From positions 1 to 46,702 of the forward strand of contig JAUCBJ010008891.1 of the NCBI GenBank assembly GCA_032718475.1: a DNA stretch of 46,702 nucleotides. Reading direction: 5' to 3'. Position 1 is the first letter of the stretch. Each line of letters begins with the position of its first letter. The notes beneath the pieces are model-generated. The model made no database searches and was not told where the DNA came from. It was given only the letters and a program-made list of their open reading frames with translations. Both the position numbers and the translations under genes were made by a program. Positions 12,101 to 23,368 of this stretch are shown here, one piece after another. Source of the stretch: Nemertoderma westbladi (lineage: Eukaryota > Xenacoelomorpha > Nemertodermatida > Nemertodermatidae).

Positions 12101-15100
12101 AACAGAGTGGAAGGGTTTACTTTGGAGGAATACCCATTGCGGTGAACCGAACAGGCATTCCTTTAGGAAACAGAGTGGAAGAGTTTACTGTAGAAGATCA
12201 CCCATGGTGGTGAACAGGCATTCCTTTAGGAAACAGAGTGGAAGGGTTTACTGTGGAAGATCACCCATGGTGGTGAACGGGCATTTAGGAAACAGAGAGG
12301 GAGGGTTTACTGTGAAAGATCACCCATGGTGGTAAACAGGCATTTAGGAAACATAGTGGAAGGGTTAACTGTGGAAGATCACCCATGGTGGTGAACAGGC
12401 ATTCCTTTAGGAAACATAGTGGAAGGGTTTACTGTGGAAGATCACCCATGGTGGTGAACAGGCATTCCTTTAGGAAACAGAGTGGAAGAGTTTACTGTGG
12501 AAGATCACCCATGGTGGTGAACAGAACAGGCATTCCTTTAGGAAACAGAGTGGAAGAGTTTACTGTGGAAGATCACCCATGGTGGTGAACAGGCATTCCT
12601 TTAGGAAACAGAGTGGAAGGGTTTACTTTGGAAGATCACCCATGGCGGTGAACGGGCATTTATGAAACAGAGTGGAAAGGTTTACTTTGGAAGATCATCC
12701 ATGGCAGTGAACAGGCATTCCTTTAGGAAACAGAGTGGAAGGGTTTACAGTGGAAGATAACCCATGGTGGTGAACAGGGATTCCTTTAGGATATAGAGTG
12801 GAAGGGTTTACTGTGGAAGATCACCCATGGCGGTGAACGGGCATTTATGAAACAGAGTGCAAGGGTTTACTTTGGAAGATCACCCATGGCGGTGAACAGG
12901 CATTCCTTTAGGAAACAGAGTGGAAGAGTTTACTGTGGAAGATCACCCATGGTGGTGAACAGGGATTCCTTTAGGAAACAGAGTGGAAGGGTTTACTTTG
13001 GAAGAACACCTATGGTGGTGAACAGAACAGGCATTCCTTTAGGAAACAGTGTGGAAGAGTTTACTGTGGAAGATCACCCATGGTGGTGAACAGGCATTCC
13101 TTTATGAAACAGAGTGGAAGGGTTTACTTTGGAAGATCACCCATGGCGGTGAACGGGCATTTATGAAACAGAGTGGAAGGGTTTACTTTGGAAGATCAAC
13201 CATGGCAGTGAACAGGCATTCCTTTAGGAAACAGAGTGGAAGGGTTTACAGTGGAAGATAACCCATGGTGGTGAACAGGGATTCCTTTAGGATATAGAGT
13301 GGAAGGGTTTACTGTGGAAGATCACCCATGGCGGTGAACGGGCATTTATGAAACAGAGTGCAAGGGTTTACTTTGGAAGATCACCCATGGCGGTGAACAG
13401 GCATTCCTTTAGGAAACAGAGTGGAAGGGTTTACAGTGGAAGATAACCCATGGTGGTGAACAGGGATTCCTTTAGGAAACAGAGTGGAAGGGTTTACAGT
13501 GGAAGATAACCCATGGTGGTGAACAGGGATTCCTTTAGGAAACAGAGTGGAAGAGTTTACTGTGGAAGATCACCCATGGTGGTGAACAGGCATTCCTTTA
13601 GGAAACAGAGTGGAAGGGTTTACTTTGGAAGATCACCCATGGCGGTGAACGGGCATTTATGAAACAGAGTGGAAGGGTTTACTTTGGAAGATCACCGATG
13701 GTGGTGAACAGCAATTCCTTTAGGAAACAGAGTGTAAGGGTTTACTTTGGAAGATCATCCATGGCGGTGAACAGGCATTCCTCTAGCAAACAGAGTGGAA
13801 GGATTTACTTTGGAAGATCACCGATGGTGGTGAACAGGCATTCCTTTAGGAAACAGAGTGGAAGGGTTTACTGTGGAAGATCACTCATGGTGGTGAACAG
13901 GCACTCCTTTAGGAAACAGAGTGGAAGGGTTTACTTTGGAAGATCACCCATGGCGGTGAAACGAACAGGCATTCCTTTAGGAAACAGAGTGGAAGGGTTT
14001 ACTTTGGAAGATCACCCATGGTGGTCTATAGGCATTCCTTTAGGAAACAGAGTGGAAGGGTTTACTTTGGAAGATCATCCATGGTGGTTAACAGGCATTC
14101 CTTTAGGAAACAGAGTGGAAGAGTTTACTGTGGAAGATCACCCATGGTGGTTAACAGGCATTCCTTTAGTAAACAAAGTGGAAGAGTTTACTGTGGAAGA
14201 TCACCCATGGTGGTGAACAGGCATTCCTTTAGGAAACAGAGTGGAAGGGTTTACTTTGGAGGAATACCCATTGCGGTGAACCGAACAGGCATTCCTTTAG
14301 GAAACAGAGTGGAAGAGTTTACTGTAGAAGATCACCCATGGTGGTGAACAGGCATTCCTTTAGGAAACAGAGTGGAAGGGTTTACTGTGGAAGATCACCC
14401 ATGGTGGTGAACGGGCATTTAGGAAACAGAGAGGGAGGGTTTACTGTGAAAGATCACCCATGGTGGTAAACAGGCATTTAGGAAACATAGTGGAAGGGTT
14501 AACTGTGGAAGATCACCCATGGTGGTGAACAGGCATTCCTTTAGGAAACATAGTGGAAGGGTTTACTGTGGAAGATCACCCATGGTGGTGAACAGGCATT
14601 CCTTTAGGAAACAGAGTGGAAGAGTTTACTGTGGAAGATCACCCATGGTGGTGAACAAGCATTCCTTTAGTAAACAAAGTGGAAGAGTTTACTGTGGAAG
14701 ATCACCCATGGTGGTGAACACGCATTCCTTTAGGAAACAGAGTGGAAGGGTTTACTTTGGAAGATTACCCATTGCGGTGAACCGAACAGGCATTCCTTTA
14801 GGAAACAGAGTGGAAGAGTTTACTGTGGAAGATCACCCATGGTGGTGAACAGGCATTCCTTTAGGAAACAGAGTGGAAGGGTTTACTTTGGAAGAACACC
14901 TATGGTGGTGAACAGAACAGGCATTCCTTTAGGAAACAGAGTGGAAGAGTTTACTGTGGAAGATCACCCATGGTGGTGAACAGGCACTCCTTTAGGAAAC
15001 AGAGTGGAAGGGTTTACTTTGGAAGATCACCCATGGCGGTGTAACGAACAGGCATTCCTTTATGAAACAGAGTGGAAGGGTTTACTTTGGAAGATCACCC

Positions 15101-16596
15101 ATGGTGGTCTATAGGCATTCCTTTAGGAAACAGAGTGGAAGGGTTTACTTTGGAAGATCACCCATGGTGGTTAACAGGCATTCCTTTAGGAAACAGAGTG
15201 GAAGAGTTTACTGTGGAAGATCACCCATGGTGGTTAACAGGCATTCCTTTAGTAAACAAAGTGGAAGAGTTTACTGTGGAAGATCACCCATGGTGGTGAA
15301 CAGGCATTCCTTTAGGAAACAGAGTGGAAGGGTTTACTTTGGAGGAATACCCATTGCGGTGAACCGAACAGGCATTCCTTTAGGAAACAGAGTGGAAGAG
15401 TTTACTGTAGAAGATCACCCATGGTGGTGAACAGGCATTCCTTTAGGAAACAGAGTGGAAGGGTTTACTGTGGAAGATCACCCATGGTGGTGAACGGGCA
15501 TTTAGGAAACAGAGAGGGAGGGTTTACTGTGAAAGATCACCCATGGTGGTAAACAGGCATTTAGGAAACATAGTGGAAGGGTTAACTGTGGAAGATCACC
15601 CATGGTGGTGAACAGGCATTCCTTTAGGAAACATAGTGGAAGGGTTTACTGTGGAAGATCACCCATGGTGGTGAACAGGCATTCCTTTAGGAAACAGAGT
15701 GGAAGAGTTTACTGTGGAAGATCACCCATGGTGGTGAACAAGCATTCCTTTAGTAAACAAAGTGGAAGAGTTTACTGTGGAAGATCACCCATGGTGGTGA
15801 ACACGCATTCCTTTAGGAAACAGAGTGGAAGGGTTTACTTTGGAAGATTACCCATTGCGGTGAACCGAACAGGCATTCCTTTAGGAAACAGAGTGGAAGA
15901 GTTTACTGTGGAAGATCACCCATGGTGGTGAACAGGCATTCCTTTAGGAAACAGAGTGGAAGGGTTTACTTTGGAAGAACACCTATGGTGGTGAACAGAA
16001 CAGGCATTCCTTTAGGAAACAGAGTGGAAGAGTTTACTGTGGAAGATCACCCATGGTGGTGAACAGGCACTCCTTTAGGAAACAGAGTGGAAGGGTTTAC
16101 TTTGGAAGATCACCCATGGCGGTGAACGGGCATTTATGAAACAGAGTGGAAAGGTTTACTTTGGAAGATCACCCATGGCAGTGAACAGGCATTCCTTTAG
16201 GAAACAGAGTGGAAGGGTTTACAGTGGAAGATAACCCATGGTGGTGAACAGGGATTCCTTTAGGATATAGAGTGGAAGGGTTTACTGTGGAAGATCACCC
16301 ATGGCGGTGAACGGGCATTTATGAAACAGAGTGCAAGGGTTTACTTTGGAAGATCACCCATGGCGGTGAACAGGCATTCCTTTAGGAAACAGAGTGGAAG
16401 AGTTTACTGTGGAAGATCACCCATGGTGGTGAACAGGGATTCCTTTAGGAAACAGAGTGGAAGGGTTTACAGTGGAAGATAACCCATGGTGGTGAACAGG
16501 GATTCCTTTAGGAAACAGAGTGGAAGAGTTTACTGTGGAAGATCACCCATGGTGGTGAACAGGCATTCCTTTAGGAAACAGAGTGGAAGGGTTTAC
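9183..16596. repeat. Higher-order repeat: ~2.9 kb block duplicated at 4476-bp offset
   Basis: Variant units at 9183-12120 recur in the same order at 13659-16596. Marker positions 9183, 9542, 10043, 10586 and 11126 each reappear exactly 4476 bp downstream, with only single-base differences noticed (a codon at about 9331; one base near 14075). Near 12120 and 16596 the two copies part, one continuing TTTGGAGGAATA and the other TTTGGAAGATCA. This is a large segmental duplication inside the array. Confidence 0.85.
9542..11707. repeat. Higher-order repeat: 1083-bp tandem block
   Basis: Block 9542-10624 is followed by a near copy at 10625-11707. Markers are the unit with GTCTATAGGC in place of GTGAACAGGC (near 9548 and 10631) and the segment start at 10043, repeated at 11126. 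The same pair occurs in the 4476-bp duplicate (14519 and 15602). Further offsets of 1632 bp (6020 to 7652; 6521 to 8153) and 1890 bp (7652 to 9542; 8153 to 10043) share these markers, so block length changed between amplification rounds. Confidence 0.8.
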
Positions 16597-19499
16597 TTTG
16601 GAAGATCACCCATGGCGGTGAACGGGCATTTATGAAACAGAGTGAAGGGTTTACTTTGGAAGATCACCGATGGTGGTGAACAGCAATTCCTTTAGGAAAC
16701 AGAGTGTAAGGGTTTACTTTGGAAGATCATCCATGGCGGTAAACAGGCATTCCTCTAGCAAACAGAGTGGAAGGATTTACTTTGGAAGATCACCGATGGT
16801 GGTGAACAGGCATTCCTTTAGGAAACAGAGTGGAAGGGTTTACTGTGGAAGATCACCCATGGTGGTGAACAGGCATTCCTTTAGGAAACAGAGTGGAAGG
16901 GTTTACTTTGGAAGAACACCTATGGTGGTGAACAGAACAGGCATTCCTTTAGGAAACAGAGTGGAAGAGTTTACTGTGGAAGATCACCCATGGTGGTGAA
17001 CAGGCATTCCTTTAGGAAACAGAGTGGAAGAGTTTACTGTGGAAGATCACCCATGGTGGTGAACAGGCATTCCTTTAGGAAACAGAGTGGAAGGGTTTAC
17101 TTTGGAAGAACACCTATGGTGGTGAACAGAACAGGCATTCCTTTAGGAAACAGAGTGGAAGAGTTTACTGTGGAAGATCACCCATGGTGGTGAACAGGCA
17201 TTCCTTTAGGAAACAGAGTGGAAGGGTTTACTTTGGAAGATCACCCATGGCGGTGAACGGGCATTTATGAAACAGAGTGGAAAGGTTTACTTTGGAAGAT
17301 CATCCATGGCAGTGAACAGGCATTCCTTTAGGAAACAGAGTGGAAGGGTTTACAGTGGAAGATAACCCATGGTGGTGAACAGGGATTCCTTTAGGATATA
17401 GAGTGGAAGGGTTTACTGTGGAAGATCACCCATGGCGGTGAACGGGCATTTATGAAACAGAGTGCAAGGGTTTACTTTGGAAGATCACCCATGGCGGTGA
17501 ACAGGCATTCCTTTAGGAAACAGAGTGGAAGAGTTTACTGTGGAAGATCACCCATGGTGGTGAACAGGGATTCCTTTAGGAAACAGAGTGGAAGGGTTTA
17601 CTTTGGAAGAACACCTATGGTGGTGAACAGAACAGGCATTCCTTTAGGAAACAGTGTGGAAGAGTTTACTGTGGAAGATCACCCATGGTGGTGAACAGGC
17701 ATTCCTTTATGAAACAGAGTGGAAGGGTTTACTTTGGAAGATCACCCATGGCGGTGAACGGGCATTTATGAAACAGAGTGGAAGGGTTTACTTTGGAAGA
17801 TCAACCATGGCAGTGAACAGGCATTCCTTTAGGAAACAGAGTGGAAGGGTTTACAGTGGAAGATAACCCATGGTGGTGAACAGGGATTCCTTTAGGATAT
17901 AGAGTGGAAGGGTTTACTGTGGAAGATCACCCATGGCGGTGAACGGGCATTTATGAAACAGAGTGCAAGGGTTTACTTTGGAAGATCACCCATGGTGGTG
18001 AACAGGCATTCCTTTAGGAAACAGAGTGGAAGGGTTTACAGTGGAAGATAACCCATGGTGGTGAACAGGGATTCCTTTAGGAAACAGAGTGGAAGGGTTT
18101 ACAGTGGAAGATAACCCATGGTGGTGAACAGGGATTCCTTTAGGATATAGAGTGGAAGGGTTTACTGTGGAAGATCACCCATGGCGGTGAACGGGCATTT
18201 AGGAAACAGAGCGGAAGGGTTTACTCTCGAAGGTCACCCATGGTGTTGAACAGGCATTCCTTTAGGAAACAGAGTGGAAGGGTTTACTTTGGAAGATCAT
18301 CCATGGCAGTGAACAGGCGTTCCTTTGGGAAACGGAGTGGAAGGGTTTACTGTGGAAGATCACCCATGGCGGTGAACGAGCATTTAGGAAACAGAGCGGA
18401 AGGGTTTACTCTCGAAGATCACCCATGGCGGTGAACGGGCATTTATGAAACAGAGTGGAAGGGTTTACTTTGGAAGATCAACCATGGCAGTGAACAGGCA
18501 TTCCTTTAGGAAACAGAGTGGAAGGGTTTACAGTGGAAGATAACCCATGGTGGTGAACAGGGATTCCTTTAGGATATAGAGTGGAAGGGTTTACTGTGGA
18601 AGATCACCCATGGCGGTGAACGGGCATTTAGGAAACAGAGCGGAAGGGTTTACTCTCGAAGGTCACCCATGGTGTTGAACAGGCATTCCTTTAGGAAACA
18701 GAGTGGAAGGGTTTACTTTGGAAGATCATCCATGGCAGTGAACAGGCGTTCCTTTGGGAAACAGAGTGGAAGGGTTTACTGTGGAAGATCACCCATGGCG
18801 GTGAACGAGCATTTAGGAAACAGAGCGGAAGGGTTTACTCTCGAAGATCACCCATGGCGGTGAACAGGCATTCCTTTAGGAAACAAAGTGGAAGGAAGGG
18901 TTTACTTTGGAAGATCACCCATGGCGGTGAACAGGAATTCCTTTAGGAAACAGAGTGGAAGGGTTTACTGTGGAAGATCACCCATGGCGGTGAACGGGCA
19001 TTTAGGAAACAGAGCGGAAGGGTTTACTCTCGAAGGTCACCCATGGTGTTGAACAGGCATTCCTTTAGGAAACAGAGTGGAAAGGTTTACTTTGGAAGAT
19101 CACCCATGGTGGTGAACAGGCATTCCTTTGGGAAACAGAGTGGAAGGGTTTACTGTGGAAGATCACCCATGGCGGTGAACGGGCATTTAGGAAACAGAGC
19201 GGAAGGGTTTACTCTCGAAGATCACCCATGGCGGTGAACAGGCATTCCTTTAGGAAACAAAGTGGAAGGAAGGGTTTACTTTGGAAGATCACCCATGGCG
19301 GTGAACAGGCATTCCTTTAGAAAACAGAGTGGAATGGTTCACTGTGGAAGATCACACATGGCGGTGAACAGGCATTCCTTTAGGAAACAGAGTGGAATGG
19401 TTTACTGTGGAAGATCACTCATGGTGGTGAACCGAACTGGCATTCCTTGGCTTAAAGAGCCAAAAAGATTCTTCCATTCAATGTCTTTCGTAAGTGATT

Positions 19500-22084
19500 A
19501 TTCGTTTTTTTTTACTCTTATATTAAGAAATAACAGTCAATCTCTATATAATGGACAATAGATTTTTCAGCAATGGGCTGGTTATGGACGTAAACCCATT
19601 GAACCTGTCAGATCATGTTCCCGTATCCTCAAACTTCATGTTCCCACTTCAGGGCAGCGCGAGCCCGAAACGTACACCAACAGTCCATCACACACGCACG
19701 GTGAGGTTTGCCTGGAATAGAGCCACCACCGAACAGCTGGCTGAATACAACAAAACTGCGGAGTCTGAAATACAGAAGCTCGATAAATTGTCACCCACTT
19801 ATACTCATCCATTACATTGGACCTACGAAGATCTGGACTGTATAGTTAACCAACTGCAGGGTATACTTTATGATGCCGCTGTCAGGGAAATACCTATTGC
19901 AAAACGCCGCAAACTAACTAAGAACCTCAGAATTCGGTCGGGGCCCCTGCATCTGCTATCCCTAACTACTAGGAAGTTATATAAAGTCTGGGCAAAAGAG
20001 GGAAAGCCAGCGGACAGCGAAATAGGGAGTGCATATAAAGATTCAAAGAGATCCCTACGGCGCACAAGAAACTGGCTGTCCAAGAATCTGGTCGCAAACC
20101 AAGTAAATTCTAAGGCGGGCATACTTAGGACTAACCCTAAGCAATTCTGGCGGTCCTTCAATCCTAAGAATTCCCAAACTATTCCATCTGCGGTTCAAAA
20201 CAAAATTAGAGATAACTTCTTAAATACTAGCAACATATCCGACAGCACATCTATCGAGCAACTCGTTCAGGACCTGGAGAAGCAATGCAAGACCACGGTG
20301 GCTCCTATAATTTCCCCTGCAGCTATACAAAGAGCAGTCAAAGCTTTGTCCCTGGGTAAATCACCTGATCTTCATTCTCTAGTTATTGAACATGTTAATA
20401 ACCTTGACCCGGACCTGATCTGTCCAATTCTCAGTGATGTCATCAACGCGTGTTTCAGATTAGGAAACGTACCTGACACCTTCGGTCTCACCATTATCAC
20501 TAATATCCACAAGGGAAAGTTGCGGGACCCACTTCTAGCATCGTCCTGCCGACCAATTGCGACAGTCAATCTGTTGGCTAAAGTCTATGAATCCCTGATT
20601 CTGAACGAGTTCCTATCAACCCAGATCTTATCTCATCCATCTCAACTTGCATACGAGAAGAAGCTTGGTTCCGACGTCATAATCTCCTCCCTACTGGAAT
20701 GTCTGGAACTCCAAAGACAGCGTGGTCTGCCCGTTTTTCTCTGTCAAGTCGATATAGCGTCGGCATTCGACAACGTGGATCATCTTATTTTATTCCAGAA
20801 ATTAAGCCGTTACATCAACCCTCACACGTGCCTCTCACTGCTTAGATACTACAGTAAAACGTTGGTGTTTCTTAAATTTGGTGATGAGATCAGCTGCTCA
20901 GGTATACCTATACTGAAGGGTGTCAAACAAGGATCCAACATCTCGCCAGTCTTATTCAACTTTTATCTGAGTGACGTCTTTCACGCACTGGACTCTGCTG
21001 GGTACAAACATACAGCTGGGAGCAATTGGATGGATATTATTGCGTACGCCGACGACATATTAGTGCTGGCAAGAAATCCAGAGGACCTCGAAAGAATCCT
21101 ATCCATCATCATCGACAATCTGCGGAATATACATCTGGATATTGCGAGTAGTAAAACTAAATGGACTTACTGTGCCCCCAGCAAAACCAACGTTAGTAAC
21201 GTCAGCATCCCTACCTTCATCACTATTAAGAACACACTCATACCAGGGCAATCTATGCTACTATTCCTTGGATACAAGCTAGAATTCTGGCGACCCAATC
21301 CTCTCGCTGAGTGTATCCGTCTAATCGCCATGGCCTCTGAATCTTTTCACCGGAACGCATGGACCGTCAGGTGGCTCAATACCACTACTCTCGCTCACCT
21401 GTGGAGGTCTGTTGCACTCCCTATAATACTATACAACGCAAAATTCCTGATAGGGCGCTTAACAAAGACCGAGATTGAGAAACTTGAGATTTATTACCGG
21501 AAAACACTAAGGGGCCTACTCCATCTTGGAACATACGCTTCGAATCAGGTGATATACAGCTTAATGGGGTGCCAACCACTTGCTTTCGATGCCTTTACAT
21601 CCTGTATCGGAATTTTATGTCGACTAACATCCTGTCCCAATCCAAATCTACAGTACAACCTTCGCAATATGCTGCAAATCAACACTATGGACACTATGAA
21701 GAGATACGTAGGTATTGGTAGTTTGTACAACCGCTGCAATCTAGAGTTCGCAATGCCAAGTTTAAGTTCCCTTCTTCAACACAGCTACGGTGTTAAAGAA
21801 TTGAAAGCGAGAATTAAATTGGGAACCCTCACGACCATCGAATGCATTAATGCCAGGTACATCGAGGAATGTTACAATCTCAAGAACATATCATTCAAAG
21901 ACAAACACAACAGGATTACTCAATACTTCAATATCGTCTGAGTTACCATCACAGCACGGGATCTAAATAGCATTTCACTGACCTCATCTCGGCATTGCTG
22001 AGCATTTCACCGGGTTCCACCGGAGCTCCTACGGGCTGTAACCTTAATTACATCCAAGGGAAAGGTGGGAAGCACGTAGCTTGC
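19500..22084 (+). mobile_element. LINE (non-LTR retrotransposon), 5'-truncated, main part
   Basis: The copy begins just right of the array and inside the endonuclease domain. It continues through a full reverse transcriptase frame and 143 bp of 3' UTR to 22084. There the BEL element interrupts it. The remaining 3' UTR and tail lie at 34176-34566. The 5' boundary is approximate: the array ends near 19450 and the reading frame is open from about 19530. Confidence 0.8.
19551..21941 (+). CDS. LINE ORF2 protein: endonuclease C-terminus plus reverse transcriptase
   Basis: This 796-codon frame encodes a target-primed reverse transcriptase that has lost most of its N-terminal apurinic-like endonuclease. 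Residues 20-25 (SDHVPV) match the last catalytic motif of that domain, so the ORF start is an internal methionine made by truncation. The frame is open ~8 codons further upstream to a TAA. RT motifs are present in order: GKSPD near 269, CRPIATVN near 333, the catalytic Asp 401 in VDIASAFDNVDH, GVKQGSNISPVLF from 457 and AYADD at 498-502. Residues ~575-796 are the C-terminal region. The frame has no stops, which suggests a young copy. The clade is uncertain; CR1/L2-like in the Jockey group is my best guess. It cannot move on its own. Confidence 0.9.
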   Translation: MDNRFFSNGLVMDVNPLNLSDHVPVSSNFMFPLQGSASPKRTPTVHHTRTVRFAWNRATTEQLAEYNKTAESEIQKLDKLSPTYTHPLHWTYEDLDCIVNQLQGILYDAAVREIPIAKRRKLTKNLRIRSGPLHLLSLTTRKLYKVWAKEGKPADSEIGSAYKDSKRSLRRTRNWLSKNLVANQVNSKAGILRTNPKQFWRSFNPKNSQTIPSAVQNKIRDNFLNTSNISDSTSIEQLVQDLEKQCKTTVAPIISPAAIQRAVKALSLGKSPDLHSLVIEHVNNLDPDLICPILSDVINACFRLGNVPDTFGLTIITNIHKGKLRDPLLASSCRPIATVNLLAKVYESLILNEFLSTQILSHPSQLAYEKKLGSDVIISSLLECLELQRQRGLPVFLCQVDIASAFDNVDHLILFQKLSRYINPHTCLSLLRYYSKTLVFLKFGDEISCSGIPILKGVKQGSNISPVLFNFYLSDVFHALDSAGYKHTAGSNWMDIIAYADDILVLARNPEDLERILSIIIDNLRNIHLDIASSKTKWTYCAPSKTNVSNVSIPTFITIKNTLIPGQSMLLFLGYKLEFWRPNPLAECIRLIAMASESFHRNAWTVRWLNTTTLAHLWRSVALPIILYNAKFLIGRLTKTEIEKLEIYYRKTLRGLLHLGTYASNQVIYSLMGCQPLAFDAFTSCIGILCRLTSCPNPNLQYNLRNMLQINTMDTMKRYVGIGSLYNRCNLEFAMPSLSSLLQHSYGVKELKARIKLGTLTTIECINARYIEECYNLKNISFKDKHNRITQYFNIV

Positions 22085-23342
22085 TGTACGCGCTTTTGAA
22101 GACCTTTAGCAGTTTAACCTGCCAAATTTATATGTCTTTTGGTTTATAAATAGACTTTAGAAGATGACAAATATTTAATACCAATAAACACAACATTAGC
22201 AGAAGCCAGCCTAGTGCGCGTCCATTCACCCGCTGGATATACCCGGGGGGCTGGATTCTGAGGGCTTAGATTATTATTGCAGTGTAAGCTTACTGTATTG
22301 TATTATTCGATTGATCGTTAATAAATAATTTCTGACTAATATTATTCACTTTTGGGAAATATTAACAGTTCCTTTAGGACGTGGCGCTCTATCTAGGTAA
22401 ACAGAGATATGACTTATACTAATCACAACGGTAAGTCGGTAAGGCTTATGATTCACGTATGAGGCGCATTCTTTAGGAAATGCTTAGTTATCAGTCACAA
22501 TCATGCACACTACCGGTAACACACAATACTGCTTACTAATTTGCCGACCGTCAATGAATTTTATCATATATAAAGCGAACAGCAATTGACTCATGTAGGG
22601 CTTACCAAATAGCATTAAATTCACTACAAACCACAACAATATAAGTCGCAATTGCTATATATAACCCGTCTCTCTAACCTGTAGTGTATCAAGAAAATTG
22701 GGAAATTTGGGTTCTTTATAAATGTTCTCTAAATAATATTCAACCAAACAACAGCAAACCATTAAGACGGTAGGTTAAGATATGATATGACAATGTACTG
22801 ATATGGACCGATATGTGAGTTGTTATGAACCGATAACAGTTATACGCTCTATAATCTTAAGCCTACTAATGTTTCTTCTAAAGTCTGAAACGAATTGACT
22901 CTAGAGCCGTTGTTCCTGGCCTAGATAGCAATAACACAAAGTATCAAGTAAAAACAGTAAGACTGAACACTCTCCTTATGATCGGCCGAAAAGCTACACG
23001 TCGACAGGAAAAATCGCTCTCATTGGCTCAAGCCAAACAAAGAACCATGCGTCCAATGGCTGTTTCCATGTCAGCAACCAGCTGTTAGATGTCGTAATAT
23101 GAATCATCACGGCTAAGCTGTGAAAGGTATTTGGTGCATTGCAGGTTTTTTGCCTTACCATGTCCGCTAAAACACGTATATAGCAGAATGACTTTTATGT
23201 CCGTTAAAACACCTGTAACGGTACCTTGTGGGCGAGGGGAATATATATACAGTTAGAGAACCTTTTTAGAGTATTCCAGCGCCTGGGGGGAAACTGGATT
23301 GCGAAGCAAAGGGGCCAGTTATATCCCACAGAAGCTTTTACA
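22085..23342 (-). repeat. 3' LTR of the BEL element
   Basis: This 1258-bp copy begins TGTACGCGC and ends CTTTTACA on the plus strand, giving TGTA...TACA inverted ends. It matches 32918-34175 base for base except for three differences noted by eye: TTTTGGG versus TTTCGGG near 22345, CTCTCATTGG versus CTCTGATTGG near 23021, and CTTGTGGG versus CTTGCGGG near 23226. The complement of a CCAAT box lies at 23023-23027. Confidence 0.93.
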
Positions 23343-23352
23343 CCGCTCCCAG
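23343..23352 (-). other. Polypurine tract before the 3' LTR
   Basis: On the minus strand CTGGGAGCGG lies directly before the TG of the LTR. The left BEL copy has the same bases in the same place. This fixes the minus-strand orientation and marks the left LTR as the 3' one. Confidence 0.65.
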
Positions 23353-23368
23353 AAAATGGGATTTGAGT

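Larger units (their letters stand above)
3023..19450. repeat. 63-bp tandem satellite/minisatellite array, ~16.4 kb
   Basis: The canonical unit is 63 bp, from GAACAGGCATTCCTTTAGG to ATCACCCATGGTGGT. By length the array holds about 260 units. Recurrent variants are a 59-bp unit lacking TCCT (GAACGGGCATTTAGG or GCATTTATG) and a 68-bp unit with five extra bases (GAACCGAACAGG or GAACAGAACAGG). Point variants such as CATAGTGG, GGGATTCC, GATATAGAG, GGCGG for GGTGG and GAACACC recur in fixed order, giving higher-order repeats. One frame of the canonical unit is stop-free (21 residues per unit), but the 59- and 68-bp units shift it, so no frame exceeds 185 codons. I treat it as non-coding satellite DNA. 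The right end is at about 19450, where the sequence leaves the repeat within CATTCCTTGGC. Confidence 0.97.

Noticed and set aside
3023-19450. CRISPR-like array
   Set aside because: Repeats are contiguous with no unique spacers, and the context is eukaryotic.
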